A stretch of 12,352 nucleotides of DNA. Source: CALIKW01 sp038998005. GTDB taxonomy: Archaea; Aenigmatarchaeota; Aenigmatarchaeia; CG10238-14; SCSR01. The translations under genes and the position numbers were made by a program. The notes under the pieces were generated by a model, which saw only the letters and a program-made list of their open reading frames with translations, was not told the origin of the DNA and did not search any database. The stretch is from the NCBI GenBank assembly GCA_038998005.1, contig JAVZIY010000014.1, positions 1-12,352 on the forward strand, in the 5' to 3' direction. Below, piece after piece: positions 6,202 through 12,190 of this stretch. The number at the start of each line of letters is the position of its first letter. The stretch's first letter is position 1.

Positions 6202-7098
6202 ATGGAATTTTTACTCAAGGAATTCCAAGAGGAAAGATATAAAAAAATATATGGAAATGAATTTTTCGAATTTTTAAAAATACCCCCACAATTCATAAGA
6301 GTAAATACTCTTAAAATTTCTGTAAAAGATTTTAAGAAGAAAGTAGAAGAAAAAGGTTGGGAGTTAAAACCTCTTGAATTCTATGAGGAAGGATTTTATG
6401 TGGAAACAAACGATAATATAAGCAAGGCGATAGAGCATCAAATTGGATACTTTTTCATTCAAAATGCTTCTAGCATGATTCCACCATTAGTGCTTGACCC
6501 AAAAAATGATGAAATAATATTAGATTTGTGTGCAGCCCCAGGGGCAAAAACAACCCAAATTGCTCAAATCATGGAAAATACAGGAGCAATAGTAGCTAAT
6601 GATATAAAGATAAAAAGGATAAGAGCACTCAAAGGAAATTTACAAAGGATGGGAGTTGCTAATACTATCATTACGATGATGGATGGAAGAAAATTTTGGA
6701 AAACTGGATTAAAGTTTGAAAAAATATTATTAGATGTTCCTTGCAGTGGAAGCGGAAGTTTAAACCCAAGAATTTTCCAGCAAATTGGAAAGTATACTCT
6801 GAGCTACTTAACAAAAATTCAAAAAAAGCTTTTGGTTTCAGCTTCGAAATGCTTGGAAAAAAATGGTATTTTGGTTTATTCAACCTGTTCTTTAGAGCCT
6901 GAGGAAAATGAGGAAATAATTGATTTTGCTGTTAGAAAGCTGGGGCTTAAAACAGAAGAGATAAAAATTAAAGGGATAGAGTATCTTGAAGGTTTGGGAA
7001 GCTGGAATGGAAATGTTTTTAGCGAAGAAGTTAAAAAAGCTATTAGAATTGTTCCAAGAGAAAAAGAGGGTTTTTTCATATGCAAATTGAGAAAATAA
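6202..7098 (+). CDS. NOL1/NOP2/Sun-family RNA m5C methyltransferase
   Basis: 298 residues, a SAM-dependent RNA (cytosine-5) methylase. An N-terminal RNA-contact region (PPQFIRVNTLK, residues 28-38) precedes the Rossmann core. Motif I is LDLCAAPGAKTTQIA (107-121), motif IV is DVPCSGSGS (178-186) with the product-release Cys181, and motif VI is STCSLEPEENE (227-237) with the nucleophile Cys229. The core ends with IRIVPREKEGFFICKLRK. The usual C-terminal PUA domain of bacterial RsmF-like enzymes is absent and is instead encoded by the next gene, which overlaps it by 19 bases. Whether the target is tRNA or rRNA cannot be told. It starts 12 bases after the pncA remnant with only a weak AAGGA upstream. 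Confidence 0.92.
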   Translation: MEFLLKEFQEERYKKIYGNEFFEFLKIPPQFIRVNTLKISVKDFKKKVEEKGWELKPLEFYEEGFYVETNDNISKAIEHQIGYFFIQNASSMIPPLVLDPKNDEIILDLCAAPGAKTTQIAQIMENTGAIVANDIKIKRIRALKGNLQRMGVANTIITMMDGRKFWKTGLKFEKILLDVPCSGSGSLNPRIFQQIGKYTLSYLTKIQKKLLVSASKCLEKNGILVYSTCSLEPEENEEIIDFAVRKLGLKTEEIKIKGIEYLEGLGSWNGNVFSEEVKKAIRIVPREKEGFFICKLRK

Positions 7099-7553
7099 AA
7101 GCTTATCCGAGCAAAGAAATAGAAAGGATAATTGATAAAAACTACAGAGCAAAGATAGACCTAAAAGATTTTATAGTTGTTGAAGGTAAAGAAAATAAGA
7201 TATGGCTTTCTACCAAAAAAATTTTTGAAATAGACTTAAAAAAACTTAAAATAAATTCTTTCGGTCTTTACTTTGGAAAACTTAAAAGGAATGAAAAGAT
7301 ACATCTTTCACCAGAAGGAGCCCAGATTGTTGGAAGAAATGCTATAAAAAATGTTCTTGAGCTAAGCGAAGAGGAAACGAGAAAATTTATGGAGGGAAGC
7401 GATTTAAAAATTAAAATACCAGAAAACTGCGAGTCGCATAATTTTGTTATACTTAAAAGTAAGGATGATATTCTAGGTTGTAGCTTAGCTTTAGAAGATG
7501 GAATAAAAAATTTACTACCAAAATCTAGAAGGATAATTGCTTCTAGCTCTTAA
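7080..7553 (+). CDS. PUA-like RNA-binding protein (COG3270-like)
   Basis: 157 residues. The C-terminal half resembles the PUA-like tail of Fmu/RsmF-type methylases and archaeal stand-alone NOL1/NOP2-associated ribosome biogenesis proteins. Recognisable blocks are SFGLYFGKLKRNEKIHLSPE (about 61-80), NVLELSEEETRKFMEGSDL (92-110), FVILKSKDDILGCSLALEDG and LLPKSRRI near the end. The N-terminal half (EKIKAYPSKEIERII and onward) has no motif I can name. The ATG lies inside the end of the m5C methylase gene (19-base overlap, different frame), so the two should be translated together and probably act as a two-piece version of one enzyme: catalysis in one chain, RNA docking in the other. That partnership is inference from the fused bacterial form. 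Confidence 0.8.
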   Translation: MQIEKIKAYPSKEIERIIDKNYRAKIDLKDFIVVEGKENKIWLSTKKIFEIDLKKLKINSFGLYFGKLKRNEKIHLSPEGAQIVGRNAIKNVLELSEEETRKFMEGSDLKIKIPENCESHNFVILKSKDDILGCSLALEDGIKNLLPKSRRIIASSS

Positions 7554-7564
7554 AAATAAAAAAA
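7552..7564 (-). terminator. Oligo-T terminator after the TRAM gene
   Basis: On the minus strand the sequence just past the TRAM stop reads CTTTTTTTATTTTTA, two T-runs without a stem, the form of many archaeal intrinsic terminators. It also overlaps the end of the convergent PUA-like gene. Confidence 0.35.
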
Positions 7565-7577
7565 GTAGAAAGTAAAC

Positions 7578-7868
7578 TTATTCCTCACTTTCAGTTTCTT
7601 CTACAACTTCCTCTTCAACAACCTCTCCGACTTCAGAAGGCTCGGTTTTTTCTCCTATAGCAAATCTATTCCTAACTTCCTTTATTTTTATATGAACTTT
7701 GTCTCCTTTTCTCGTTCCATTCACAAAAACTACAAAGTTCTTTACTCTAGCTATGCCATCACCTTTTGAGCCTACTTCATTTATTTCAACATCGTACTCT
7801 TCTCCTACCTTTACTGGCTTAGGCAAGTCTATTCTGCCGAACCTTCTTCCAAAATTTCGACCTCTCAT
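7578..7868 (-). CDS. Stand-alone TRAM-domain RNA-binding protein
   Basis: 96 residues. An Arg/Gly-rich start (MRGRNFGRRFGR) leads into a single TRAM domain at about 19-75: VKVGEEYDVEINEVGSKGDG, IARVKNFVVFVNGTRKGD and IKIKEVRNRFAIGE. The tail is strongly acidic (EVVEEEVVEETESEE). Small archaeal TRAM-only proteins bind RNA, and in some methanogens they act as cold-responsive RNA chaperones; the same role here is inferred. Unlike most genes in the window it has a strong Shine-Dalgarno well placed before the ATG and a predicted leader of about 85 bases, which suggests high and possibly regulated translation. The flanking basic and acidic ends suggest a two-faced protein whose tail may modulate RNA binding. 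Confidence 0.92.
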   Translation of the reverse strand: MRGRNFGRRFGRIDLPKPVKVGEEYDVEINEVGSKGDGIARVKNFVVFVNGTRKGDKVHIKIKEVRNRFAIGEKTEPSEVGEVVEEEVVEETESEE

Positions 7869-7874
7869 TTTAAA

Positions 7875-7882
7875 ACCTCCCT
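7875..7882 (-). promoter_or_regulatory. Strong Shine-Dalgarno of the TRAM gene
   Basis: On the minus strand AGGGAGGT, six bases before the ATG. It is the best ribosome-binding site in the window and confirms the start codon. Confidence 0.75.
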
Positions 7883-7954
7883 ACATTAACCACCCAGTCA
7901 ACCTGAGTAGATTAAGAAATAGTCATTAATCGGTTAGAACCAACCTCCTCTTTT
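7883..7954 (-). promoter_or_regulatory. Upstream part of the TRAM gene leader, possibly structured
   Basis: If transcription starts near 7954 as the upstream TATA box implies, the message carries about 85 untranslated bases. They include a second purine-rich GAGGAGGT at 7943-7950, close to the 5' end, a small GGTT/AACC hairpin next to it, and a TAACC that can pair instead with GGTTA farther down. No known riboswitch is recognised. Confidence 0.35.
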
Positions 7955-7974
7955 GTATTTCACTATCAATACTT

Positions 7975-7984
7975 GTATAATAAA
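7975..7984 (-). promoter_or_regulatory. TATA-like box for the TRAM gene
   Basis: Reads TTTATTATAC on the minus strand. It sits back to back with the box of the divergent membrane-protein gene, so the two promoters share one short region. Confidence 0.4.
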
Positions 7985-7985
7985 G

Positions 7986-7993
7986 TTTTTAAG
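7986..7993 (+). promoter_or_regulatory. TATA-like box for the 8016 membrane-protein gene
   Basis: TTTTTAAG centred about 26 bases before the ATG at 8016, consistent with a leaderless transcript. Confidence 0.45.
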
Positions 7994-8015
7994 CTTTTCC
8001 ATCTAAACTTTCATA

Positions 8016-8579
8016 ATGGAAAGTATAGAAGAAGTTTATATAGATTCCGCTAAAAGATTGAGGAAAAGCCTTCCAAAATTCATAGTTTTGATTTCTTCTG
8101 CACTTTTAATTTGGATATTTGGAATGGTAGTTTTCATTCCTCTAACAGAAGGGGTAAGAATTCTGGATATAGATACTTCAAGATTGGTTAATTTAATTAT
8201 AATTTTTTCTCTCATTCTTCTCATAGTCCTTTCCTTTAGTGAGATAAAAAATATTTCATATGCTTGTGCAGGCTTTGTTGCATATTATATAGGAAGTGAA
8301 AGAGCGAAAATAACTGAACAAAGACTGTTAAGATTAAGAAGATCTTTTATGAATTTAGCAGATGTTTTACTAGCTTCCTTCTTTTTCATACTTTTCAAAC
8401 CTTTGCTAGAGCAGCTTCATTTATCCTTAGCCGGAATCGTCTTAATAATTTTAATAATTTGGGCTATAATAGCCTTGGTTAGTGTGGCAATGGTTTTGGG
8501 AAGTGAAATAGAAGAGGCAGCTATTAAATTTACAGAAATTCTTGAAAAAAGAGTGAAGAAAAAGACTAAACGAAAATAA
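8016..8579 (+). CDS. Four-helix membrane protein of unknown function
   Basis: 187 residues that I cannot assign to a family. It begins with a short charged segment (to about residue 20). Membrane helices follow at about 22-43, 57-75, 113-131 and 138-161; a weaker hydrophobic stretch at 80-93 may be a re-entrant or amphipathic element. Between helices 2 and 3 is a basic helix rich in Arg and Leu (TEQRLLRLRRSF), probably cytoplasmic, and the C-terminus is a Lys-rich cytoplasmic tail (KRVKKKTKRK). The low number of acidic or polar residues in the helices gives no hint of a channel or enzyme. The ATG is supported by the TATA box 26 bases upstream. Its last 14 bases overlap the end of nadK on the other strand, and the basic tail codons are also nadK 3' sequence. 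Confidence 0.8.
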   Translation: MESIEEVYIDSAKRLRKSLPKFIVLISSALLIWIFGMVVFIPLTEGVRILDIDTSRLVNLIIIFSLILLIVLSFSEIKNISYACAGFVAYYIGSERAKITEQRLLRLRRSFMNLADVLLASFFFILFKPLLEQLHLSLAGIVLIILIIWAIIALVSVAMVLGSEIEEAAIKFTEILEKRVKKKTKRK

Positions 8580-9252
8580 ACTTAGCAGTTTCTTCAGATT
8601 TTTTTATGACAAATTCTTCTCCATCTTTAACTTGAAAGTATTTCTCACAATTATCTGCTAAAACCAATCCAGCCCCATTTTCTAGCCTAACCTTAATTTT
8701 TGAATTTTCATTAACAACAAAACTTTTTATTTTCTTCCTGAAGAGATTGTTAAAGGAAATTCCTATACCTTTTTTAAAGGGCTTACCACCAGTCGAGGAA
8801 TAGTAGGCTGTAGAACCAAAAGGTGTTGAGATTATCACGCCATCTCCTATCAAATTTTTGAATTTTTTTCCATTAACATAAAGGGAAAATCTCAAAGCTC
8901 TTGTTAGAATTTTATTATGCAATTGAATTTCATTCAAGCCCAAAAGTTTTTTCCCTTTAAATTCTGCTTCAAGCTTAATTTCCTCTCTAATACTAAAATT
9001 ACCCTCTAAAAATTTTTTCAAGATTTTTTCTAAATTTTTTAAAGAATATTCATACTTTCTAAAAATTTTAGAATTATACTTTATAACAAGTTTAGGGATT
9101 GAAGGATATTTTCTTTCACTATACAAAATTGTTCCATCTCCACCAAAACTTAAAACAATTTCAGGATTTTTCTTGACAATCTTGAAGCCAAAAATTTCCA
9201 ATTCTTTTTTCAAAAATCTTTTATCATACTTACTCACTATCGCTATCCTCAA
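8566..9252 (-). CDS. nadK: NAD kinase
   Basis: 228 residues, short but complete for an NAD kinase, which phosphorylates NAD to NADP in the cytoplasm. The signature GGDGT lies at 37-41 (LSFGGDGTILY), the NE motif at 107-108 (LLGLNEIQLHN), and the nucleotide-binding glycine-rich loop at 137-156 (DGVIISTPFGSTAY, then SSTGG). The family usually reads TPTGSTAY, so one Thr is Phe here. The start is TTG at 9250-9252, one base after the gdhA stop, with a GGGGGA six to seven bases before it; no in-frame ATG fits. It is the last gene of the trxB-trxA-gdhA-nadK unit, and its end overlaps the convergent membrane-protein gene by 14 bases. The position beside NADPH-using and NADPH-making enzymes fits its job. 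Confidence 0.93.
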   Translation of the reverse strand: MRIAIVSKYDKRFLKKELEIFGFKIVKKNPEIVLSFGGDGTILYSERKYPSIPKLVIKYNSKIFRKYEYSLKNLEKILKKFLEGNFSIREEIKLEAEFKGKKLLGLNEIQLHNKILTRALRFSLYVNGKKFKNLIGDGVIISTPFGSTAYYSSTGGKPFKKGIGISFNNLFRKKIKSFVVNENSKIKVRLENGAGLVLADNCEKYFQVKDGEEFVIKKSEETAKFIFV

Positions 9253-9253
9253 G

Positions 9254-10345
9254 TCATTCCCCCTTTACTCTTTTCTTAGCAATTTCAAGAGCAACTTCCC
9301 TAGTAGAAAGATTTTCCTTTTTGGCTTTCTCCAAAATGAGCTTAGTGTTCCTCCTGATTTTTTCTTCTATTAGCTTAAATGCTTTTTTTTCATCAAATCC
9401 CATGTATTCAGCATAGCTTGAAATCACTCCACCTGCATTTGCTATAAAGTCTGGAATTATTAAAACTCCTTTTCTATTCAAAATTTTTTCAGCATCTGAA
9501 GTTATAGGAATGTTTGCGCCTTCAACTATAAGCTTAGCTTTAATTTCATTGACATTATTTAAGTTTATAACATCAGCCAAAGCAGCTGGTATAAGAACAT
9601 CTACTTTCAAACCATAAATTTTTGAATTTGGCAAAACTTTTCCATCTTTATATTCAATTACTTTACCAGTTTCCTTTTTAATTTCAATCAATTTTTCAAT
9701 ATCTAAGCCATTTTCATTGTAAATGCAGCCTTTACTATCGCTCACGGCAACTATTTTTATTCCTTTTTCTGCCAAGAATTTGGCTGCAAAAGAACCAACA
9801 TTACCAAAACCCTCTATTGCTATTTTCACTTCATCTATATCTAAGCACAAGAATTCTAAGGCAACCAAGGTTGAATGAAAAACACCATATCCTGTGGAGC
9901 CCAATTCATGAGGTAAGCCTCCTAAATCCTTTGGTTTTCCTGTTGTTGATTTGGGATTACCGTTTCCCTCAACAAACCATCTCATCTCTTCTTCTCCTGT
10001 ATTGATATCTGGAGCTGCTATGTAAATTTCTGGTGCTATTCCCTTCAAAGCTTTACCAAAAGCAGTTAAAAGCTCTTTTTTTCTGCTTCTGTCTTTTATT
10101 TCTTCATTACTTGCAATTATTCCTGATTTTCCTCCTCCAAAAGGTAATTCTGATAAAGCACATTTCCATGTCATAACTCTTGCTAGCCTAAAGATTTCTT
10201 CTTTTGTAACAGTTGGTGTCATTCTTATTCCTCCCTTTCCTGGTCCAAGGGCAGTATTGTCTATAACTAGAATAGCATTTAGTCTAACCTTTGGATCATA
10301 AATTTCCAAAATTTTTTCAGGACCAAATTCATCTTTAATTATCAT
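9254..10345 (-). CDS. gdhA: Glutamate dehydrogenase, short form
   Basis: 363 residues of the Glu/Leu/Phe/Val dehydrogenase family, interconverting glutamate and 2-oxoglutarate plus ammonia. Active-site residues are in place: Lys37 in GPGKGGIRM, Lys61 in MTWKCA, Lys73 in FGGGKSG and Asp113 in APDINTG, with the same spacing as Lys89, Lys113, Lys125 and Asp165 of the Clostridium symbiosum enzyme. Lys37 and Ser310 (GGVISSYAEY) are the residues that hold the substrate side-chain carboxylate, which favours glutamate over leucine. The Rossmann motif is EGFGNVGS (178-185). The chain is about 50 residues shorter at the N-terminus than typical glutamate dehydrogenases. This is not a mis-called start, because the ATG overlaps the trxA stop (ATGA). 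NAD or NADP use cannot be read directly. Confidence 0.93.
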   Translation of the reverse strand: MIIKDEFGPEKILEIYDPKVRLNAILVIDNTALGPGKGGIRMTPTVTKEEIFRLARVMTWKCALSELPFGGGKSGIIASNEEIKDRSRKKELLTAFGKALKGIAPEIYIAAPDINTGEEEMRWFVEGNGNPKSTTGKPKDLGGLPHELGSTGYGVFHSTLVALEFLCLDIDEVKIAIEGFGNVGSFAAKFLAEKGIKIVAVSDSKGCIYNENGLDIEKLIEIKKETGKVIEYKDGKVLPNSKIYGLKVDVLIPAALADVINLNNVNEIKAKLIVEGANIPITSDAEKILNRKGVLIIPDFIANAGGVISSYAEYMGFDEKKAFKLIEEKIRRNTKLILEKAKKENLSTREVALEIAKKRVKGE

Positions 10346-10671
10346 CCTATCCCTGACTTTTTAAGCCAGTATCTTATTTCTTGTTCTGGCAAAGCACCTA
10401 TAAATTCATCCACAATTTTTCCATTTTTGAAAAGTTTTACATTTGGGACTGACATTATTTGATATTTTTCAGCTAAACTTGGTGCTTCGTCTACATTTAT
10501 CTTTGCCAATATCATTTTTCCTTCCAAATCCTCTGAAATTTTTTCAAGAATAGGTGAAAGCACTTTGCATGGAAAGCACCAATCAGCATAAAAATCTACC
10601 AAAACTGGAACCTTTTCAGATTTTTTAATCACTTCATCTTCAAAATTTTTCTCATTTATTTCCACCATCAT
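10342..10671 (-). CDS. trxA: Thioredoxin
   Basis: 109 residues from the ATG at 10669-10671, the standard thioredoxin length. With this start the redox pair is Cys32 and Cys35 (YADWCFPCKVL) and the cis-proline is Pro76 (MSVPNVKLFKNGK), the same numbers as in E. coli thioredoxin. It also carries VLVDFYADW and INVDEAPSLAEKY. The active site is WCFPC where WCGPC is usual; the residue between the cysteines affects redox potential and partner choice. It lies directly after and overlaps trxB by 20 bases, and overlaps gdhA by four. I chose the ATG because a GGGTG lies eight bases before it; the open frame extends to a TTG at 10690-10692. It should be reduced by the TrxB encoded just upstream and pass electrons to protein disulfides. 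Confidence 0.93.
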   Translation of the reverse strand: MMVEINEKNFEDEVIKKSEKVPVLVDFYADWCFPCKVLSPILEKISEDLEGKMILAKINVDEAPSLAEKYQIMSVPNVKLFKNGKIVDEFIGALPEQEIRYWLKKSGIG

Positions 10672-11650
10672 TTTTATGCACCCAATCCCCAAAAAATTTT
10701 GTTTTAATTCCAGATAAATAATTATAAACTTCTAGGGCTGCTATTGCTCCTGTTCCTGCTGAAATAACCACTTGCTTGTAAGGTATGTTTGTAACATCTC
10801 CAGCTGCAAAAATTCCTGGTCTTATTTCATCGCTATTAGGATAAAAAGTTTGGCATCTCAAATTAACAACTATTTGACCATCCTCATCAGTTTTAACCAA
10901 ATGTTTAACAAAATCTGTTTTAAGTTCAGAGCCTATTTCAATGAAAAGACCATCACATTTTAATTCTATCTCTTCATTTGTTTTTAAATTCTCGATTATT
11001 AAACTTCTTAAAATATAGTCTCCTTTAACCTCTTTAACTATACAATTTAACAAGAATTCAATGTTTTCTTTTTTCTTCGCCTCTTCCACAATTTTCTCAA
11101 AAGCTCTAAATTCTTCTCTTCTATGGATTAAATAAACTTTTTTTGCAATAGAACTTAAATAGAGAGCAGAACTAAAAGCAGAATTTCCACCACCAACAAT
11201 GCTTACTATTTTATTTTTAAAAAGTGGGCCATCACAAATTGTACAATAACTTATTCCTTTCCCAATAAATTTATCTTCATTTATTGCTCCCAATTTCTTC
11301 GGAGTTTTTCCAAAGGCCAGTATTAAGCTTCTTGATAAAAATTCTCTTCCTCCAGAAGTTTTAACCAAAAACTCAATTTTATCAGCCTTTATTATTTCTT
11401 CTATTTTATTTACTTCATCAAAAATTATTTGAGCTCCAGCTTTTAAAGCTTGTTCTTGAAAACTTTTAATCAATTCACTTCCAGATATTTCTAAAAATCC
11501 AGGATAATTTTCTATCTTTGGCGATTCGGCTGCTTGTCCACCAACTTCTCTTGTTATTACAAGAGTTTTCAAATTTCTTCTACAAGCATAAATAGCTGAA
11601 GACAAACCTGCGGAAGAGCCACCGATTATTATCACATCGTATAATTCCAT
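10652..11650 (-). CDS. trxB: Thioredoxin reductase (NADPH)
   Basis: 332 residues of low-molecular-weight thioredoxin reductase. FAD-binding GGSSAG is at 10-15, the redox-active pair is Cys136 and Cys139 in CTICDG (usually CATCDG), the NADPH domain shows VGGGNSAFSSALYL, and the C-terminal FAD segment reads GIFAAGDVTN. The motif HRREEFRA at 176-183 carries the HRRxxxR residues that bind the 2'-phosphate of NADPH, so NADPH rather than NADH is predicted. It is first in a run of four tightly linked genes, its end overlapping trxA. A short extra tail after the family core (KFFGDWVHKNDGGNK) coincides with the overlap into trxA. An AT-rich TATA-like region precedes the ATG, shared with the divergent winged-helix gene. 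Confidence 0.95.
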   Translation of the reverse strand: MELYDVIIIGGSSAGLSSAIYACRRNLKTLVITREVGGQAAESPKIENYPGFLEISGSELIKSFQEQALKAGAQIIFDEVNKIEEIIKADKIEFLVKTSGGREFLSRSLILAFGKTPKKLGAINEDKFIGKGISYCTICDGPLFKNKIVSIVGGGNSAFSSALYLSSIAKKVYLIHRREEFRAFEKIVEEAKKKENIEFLLNCIVKEVKGDYILRSLIIENLKTNEEIELKCDGLFIEIGSELKTDFVKHLVKTDEDGQIVVNLRCQTFYPNSDEIRPGIFAAGDVTNIPYKQVVISAGTGAIAALEVYNYLSGIKTKFFGDWVHKNDGGNK

Positions 11651-11667
11651 AGAATTTAGTTAAAAGA

Positions 11668-11686
11668 TATTAAATAAATATTTAAC
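11668..11686. promoter_or_regulatory. Divergent TATA-rich promoter region, trxB / winged-helix gene
   Basis: The 49 bases between the two start codons hold overlapping TATA-like words (TATTAAATAAATATTTAAC) that are near-symmetric. Start sites about 25 bases either way would fall at or close to both start codons. Any protein bound here could affect both genes. Confidence 0.45.
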
Positions 11687-11699
11687 TAATTACTTTTTG

Positions 11700-12167
11700 A
11701 TGAAAACTATAGAAAAAATGATTTTAATAACTATAATTTTAGCAGGATTTATTTTTGGCGTTTCCTTCAGCACACTTTATGCCCAAGTTCATATTTATGA
11801 AGGAACTGCTTGTAGTTGTACTTTACCAATTCCGGTTCTAATACCAACATTTTCTTCTCTAGGGGTTTTTGTCGGTTCTATTGTTTATTACTTGATGTTC
11901 CCAAAAATTGAAGAAAATAAGGAAAAAGTAAAAAAAGATTTGGAAACTTTTCTTGAATTACTTCCAGAAATGGAAAAAGAAGTTTTAAAAGAAATAATTC
12001 AAAATAATGGAAAAATCTTGCAAAGTAAAATTTCTACAAAATTCGGAAAAGTTAAAGCTTTTAGAATTTTGGAGAATTTGAGGATAAGGGGGATAATAGA
12101 AAAAGAAGAATATGGAAAAACTAATATTATAAAAATTTCAGAAAAATTTGCTAGAATACTTGCATAA
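11700..12167 (+). CDS. Membrane-anchored winged-helix DNA-binding protein
   Basis: 155 residues from ATG 11700 (a TTG three bases earlier is also in frame). An N-terminal helix at about 7-27 and a second at about 47-67 frame a short external loop with Cys38 and Cys40 (TACSCTLP). After a charged linker comes a winged helix-turn-helix at about 85-150: FLELLPEMEKEVLKEII, then QSKISTKFGKVKAFRILENL as the probable recognition region, and IRGIIEKEEYGKTNIIKIS as the wing. This matches the MarR-like domains often found in archaeal membrane-tethered regulators. The target is unknown; the gene is divergent from trxB, so control of the trxB operon is an attractive guess, and the two cysteines outside the membrane could sense redox state. 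Both ideas are inference. Confidence 0.82.
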   Translation: MKTIEKMILITIILAGFIFGVSFSTLYAQVHIYEGTACSCTLPIPVLIPTFSSLGVFVGSIVYYLMFPKIEENKEKVKKDLETFLELLPEMEKEVLKEIIQNNGKILQSKISTKFGKVKAFRILENLRIRGIIEKEEYGKTNIIKISEKFARILA

Positions 12168-12190
12168 TGTAAAAATTATTTAAAAGCTCT

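Noticed and set aside
6671..7152. Several minus-strand open frames
   Set aside because: Antisense to the m5C methylase core motifs and the start of the PUA-like gene; hydrophobic shadow translations.
7883..7954. Possible C/D box RNA or riboswitch in the TRAM leader
   Set aside because: A CTGA is present but no C box (RTGATGA) partner, and no known riboswitch core is visible; kept only as an unassigned leader.
10672..10692. TTG start extending thioredoxin by seven residues
   Set aside because: The ATG at 10671 has a GGGTG site in front and gives standard thioredoxin numbering; the extension lies within trxB coding sequence.
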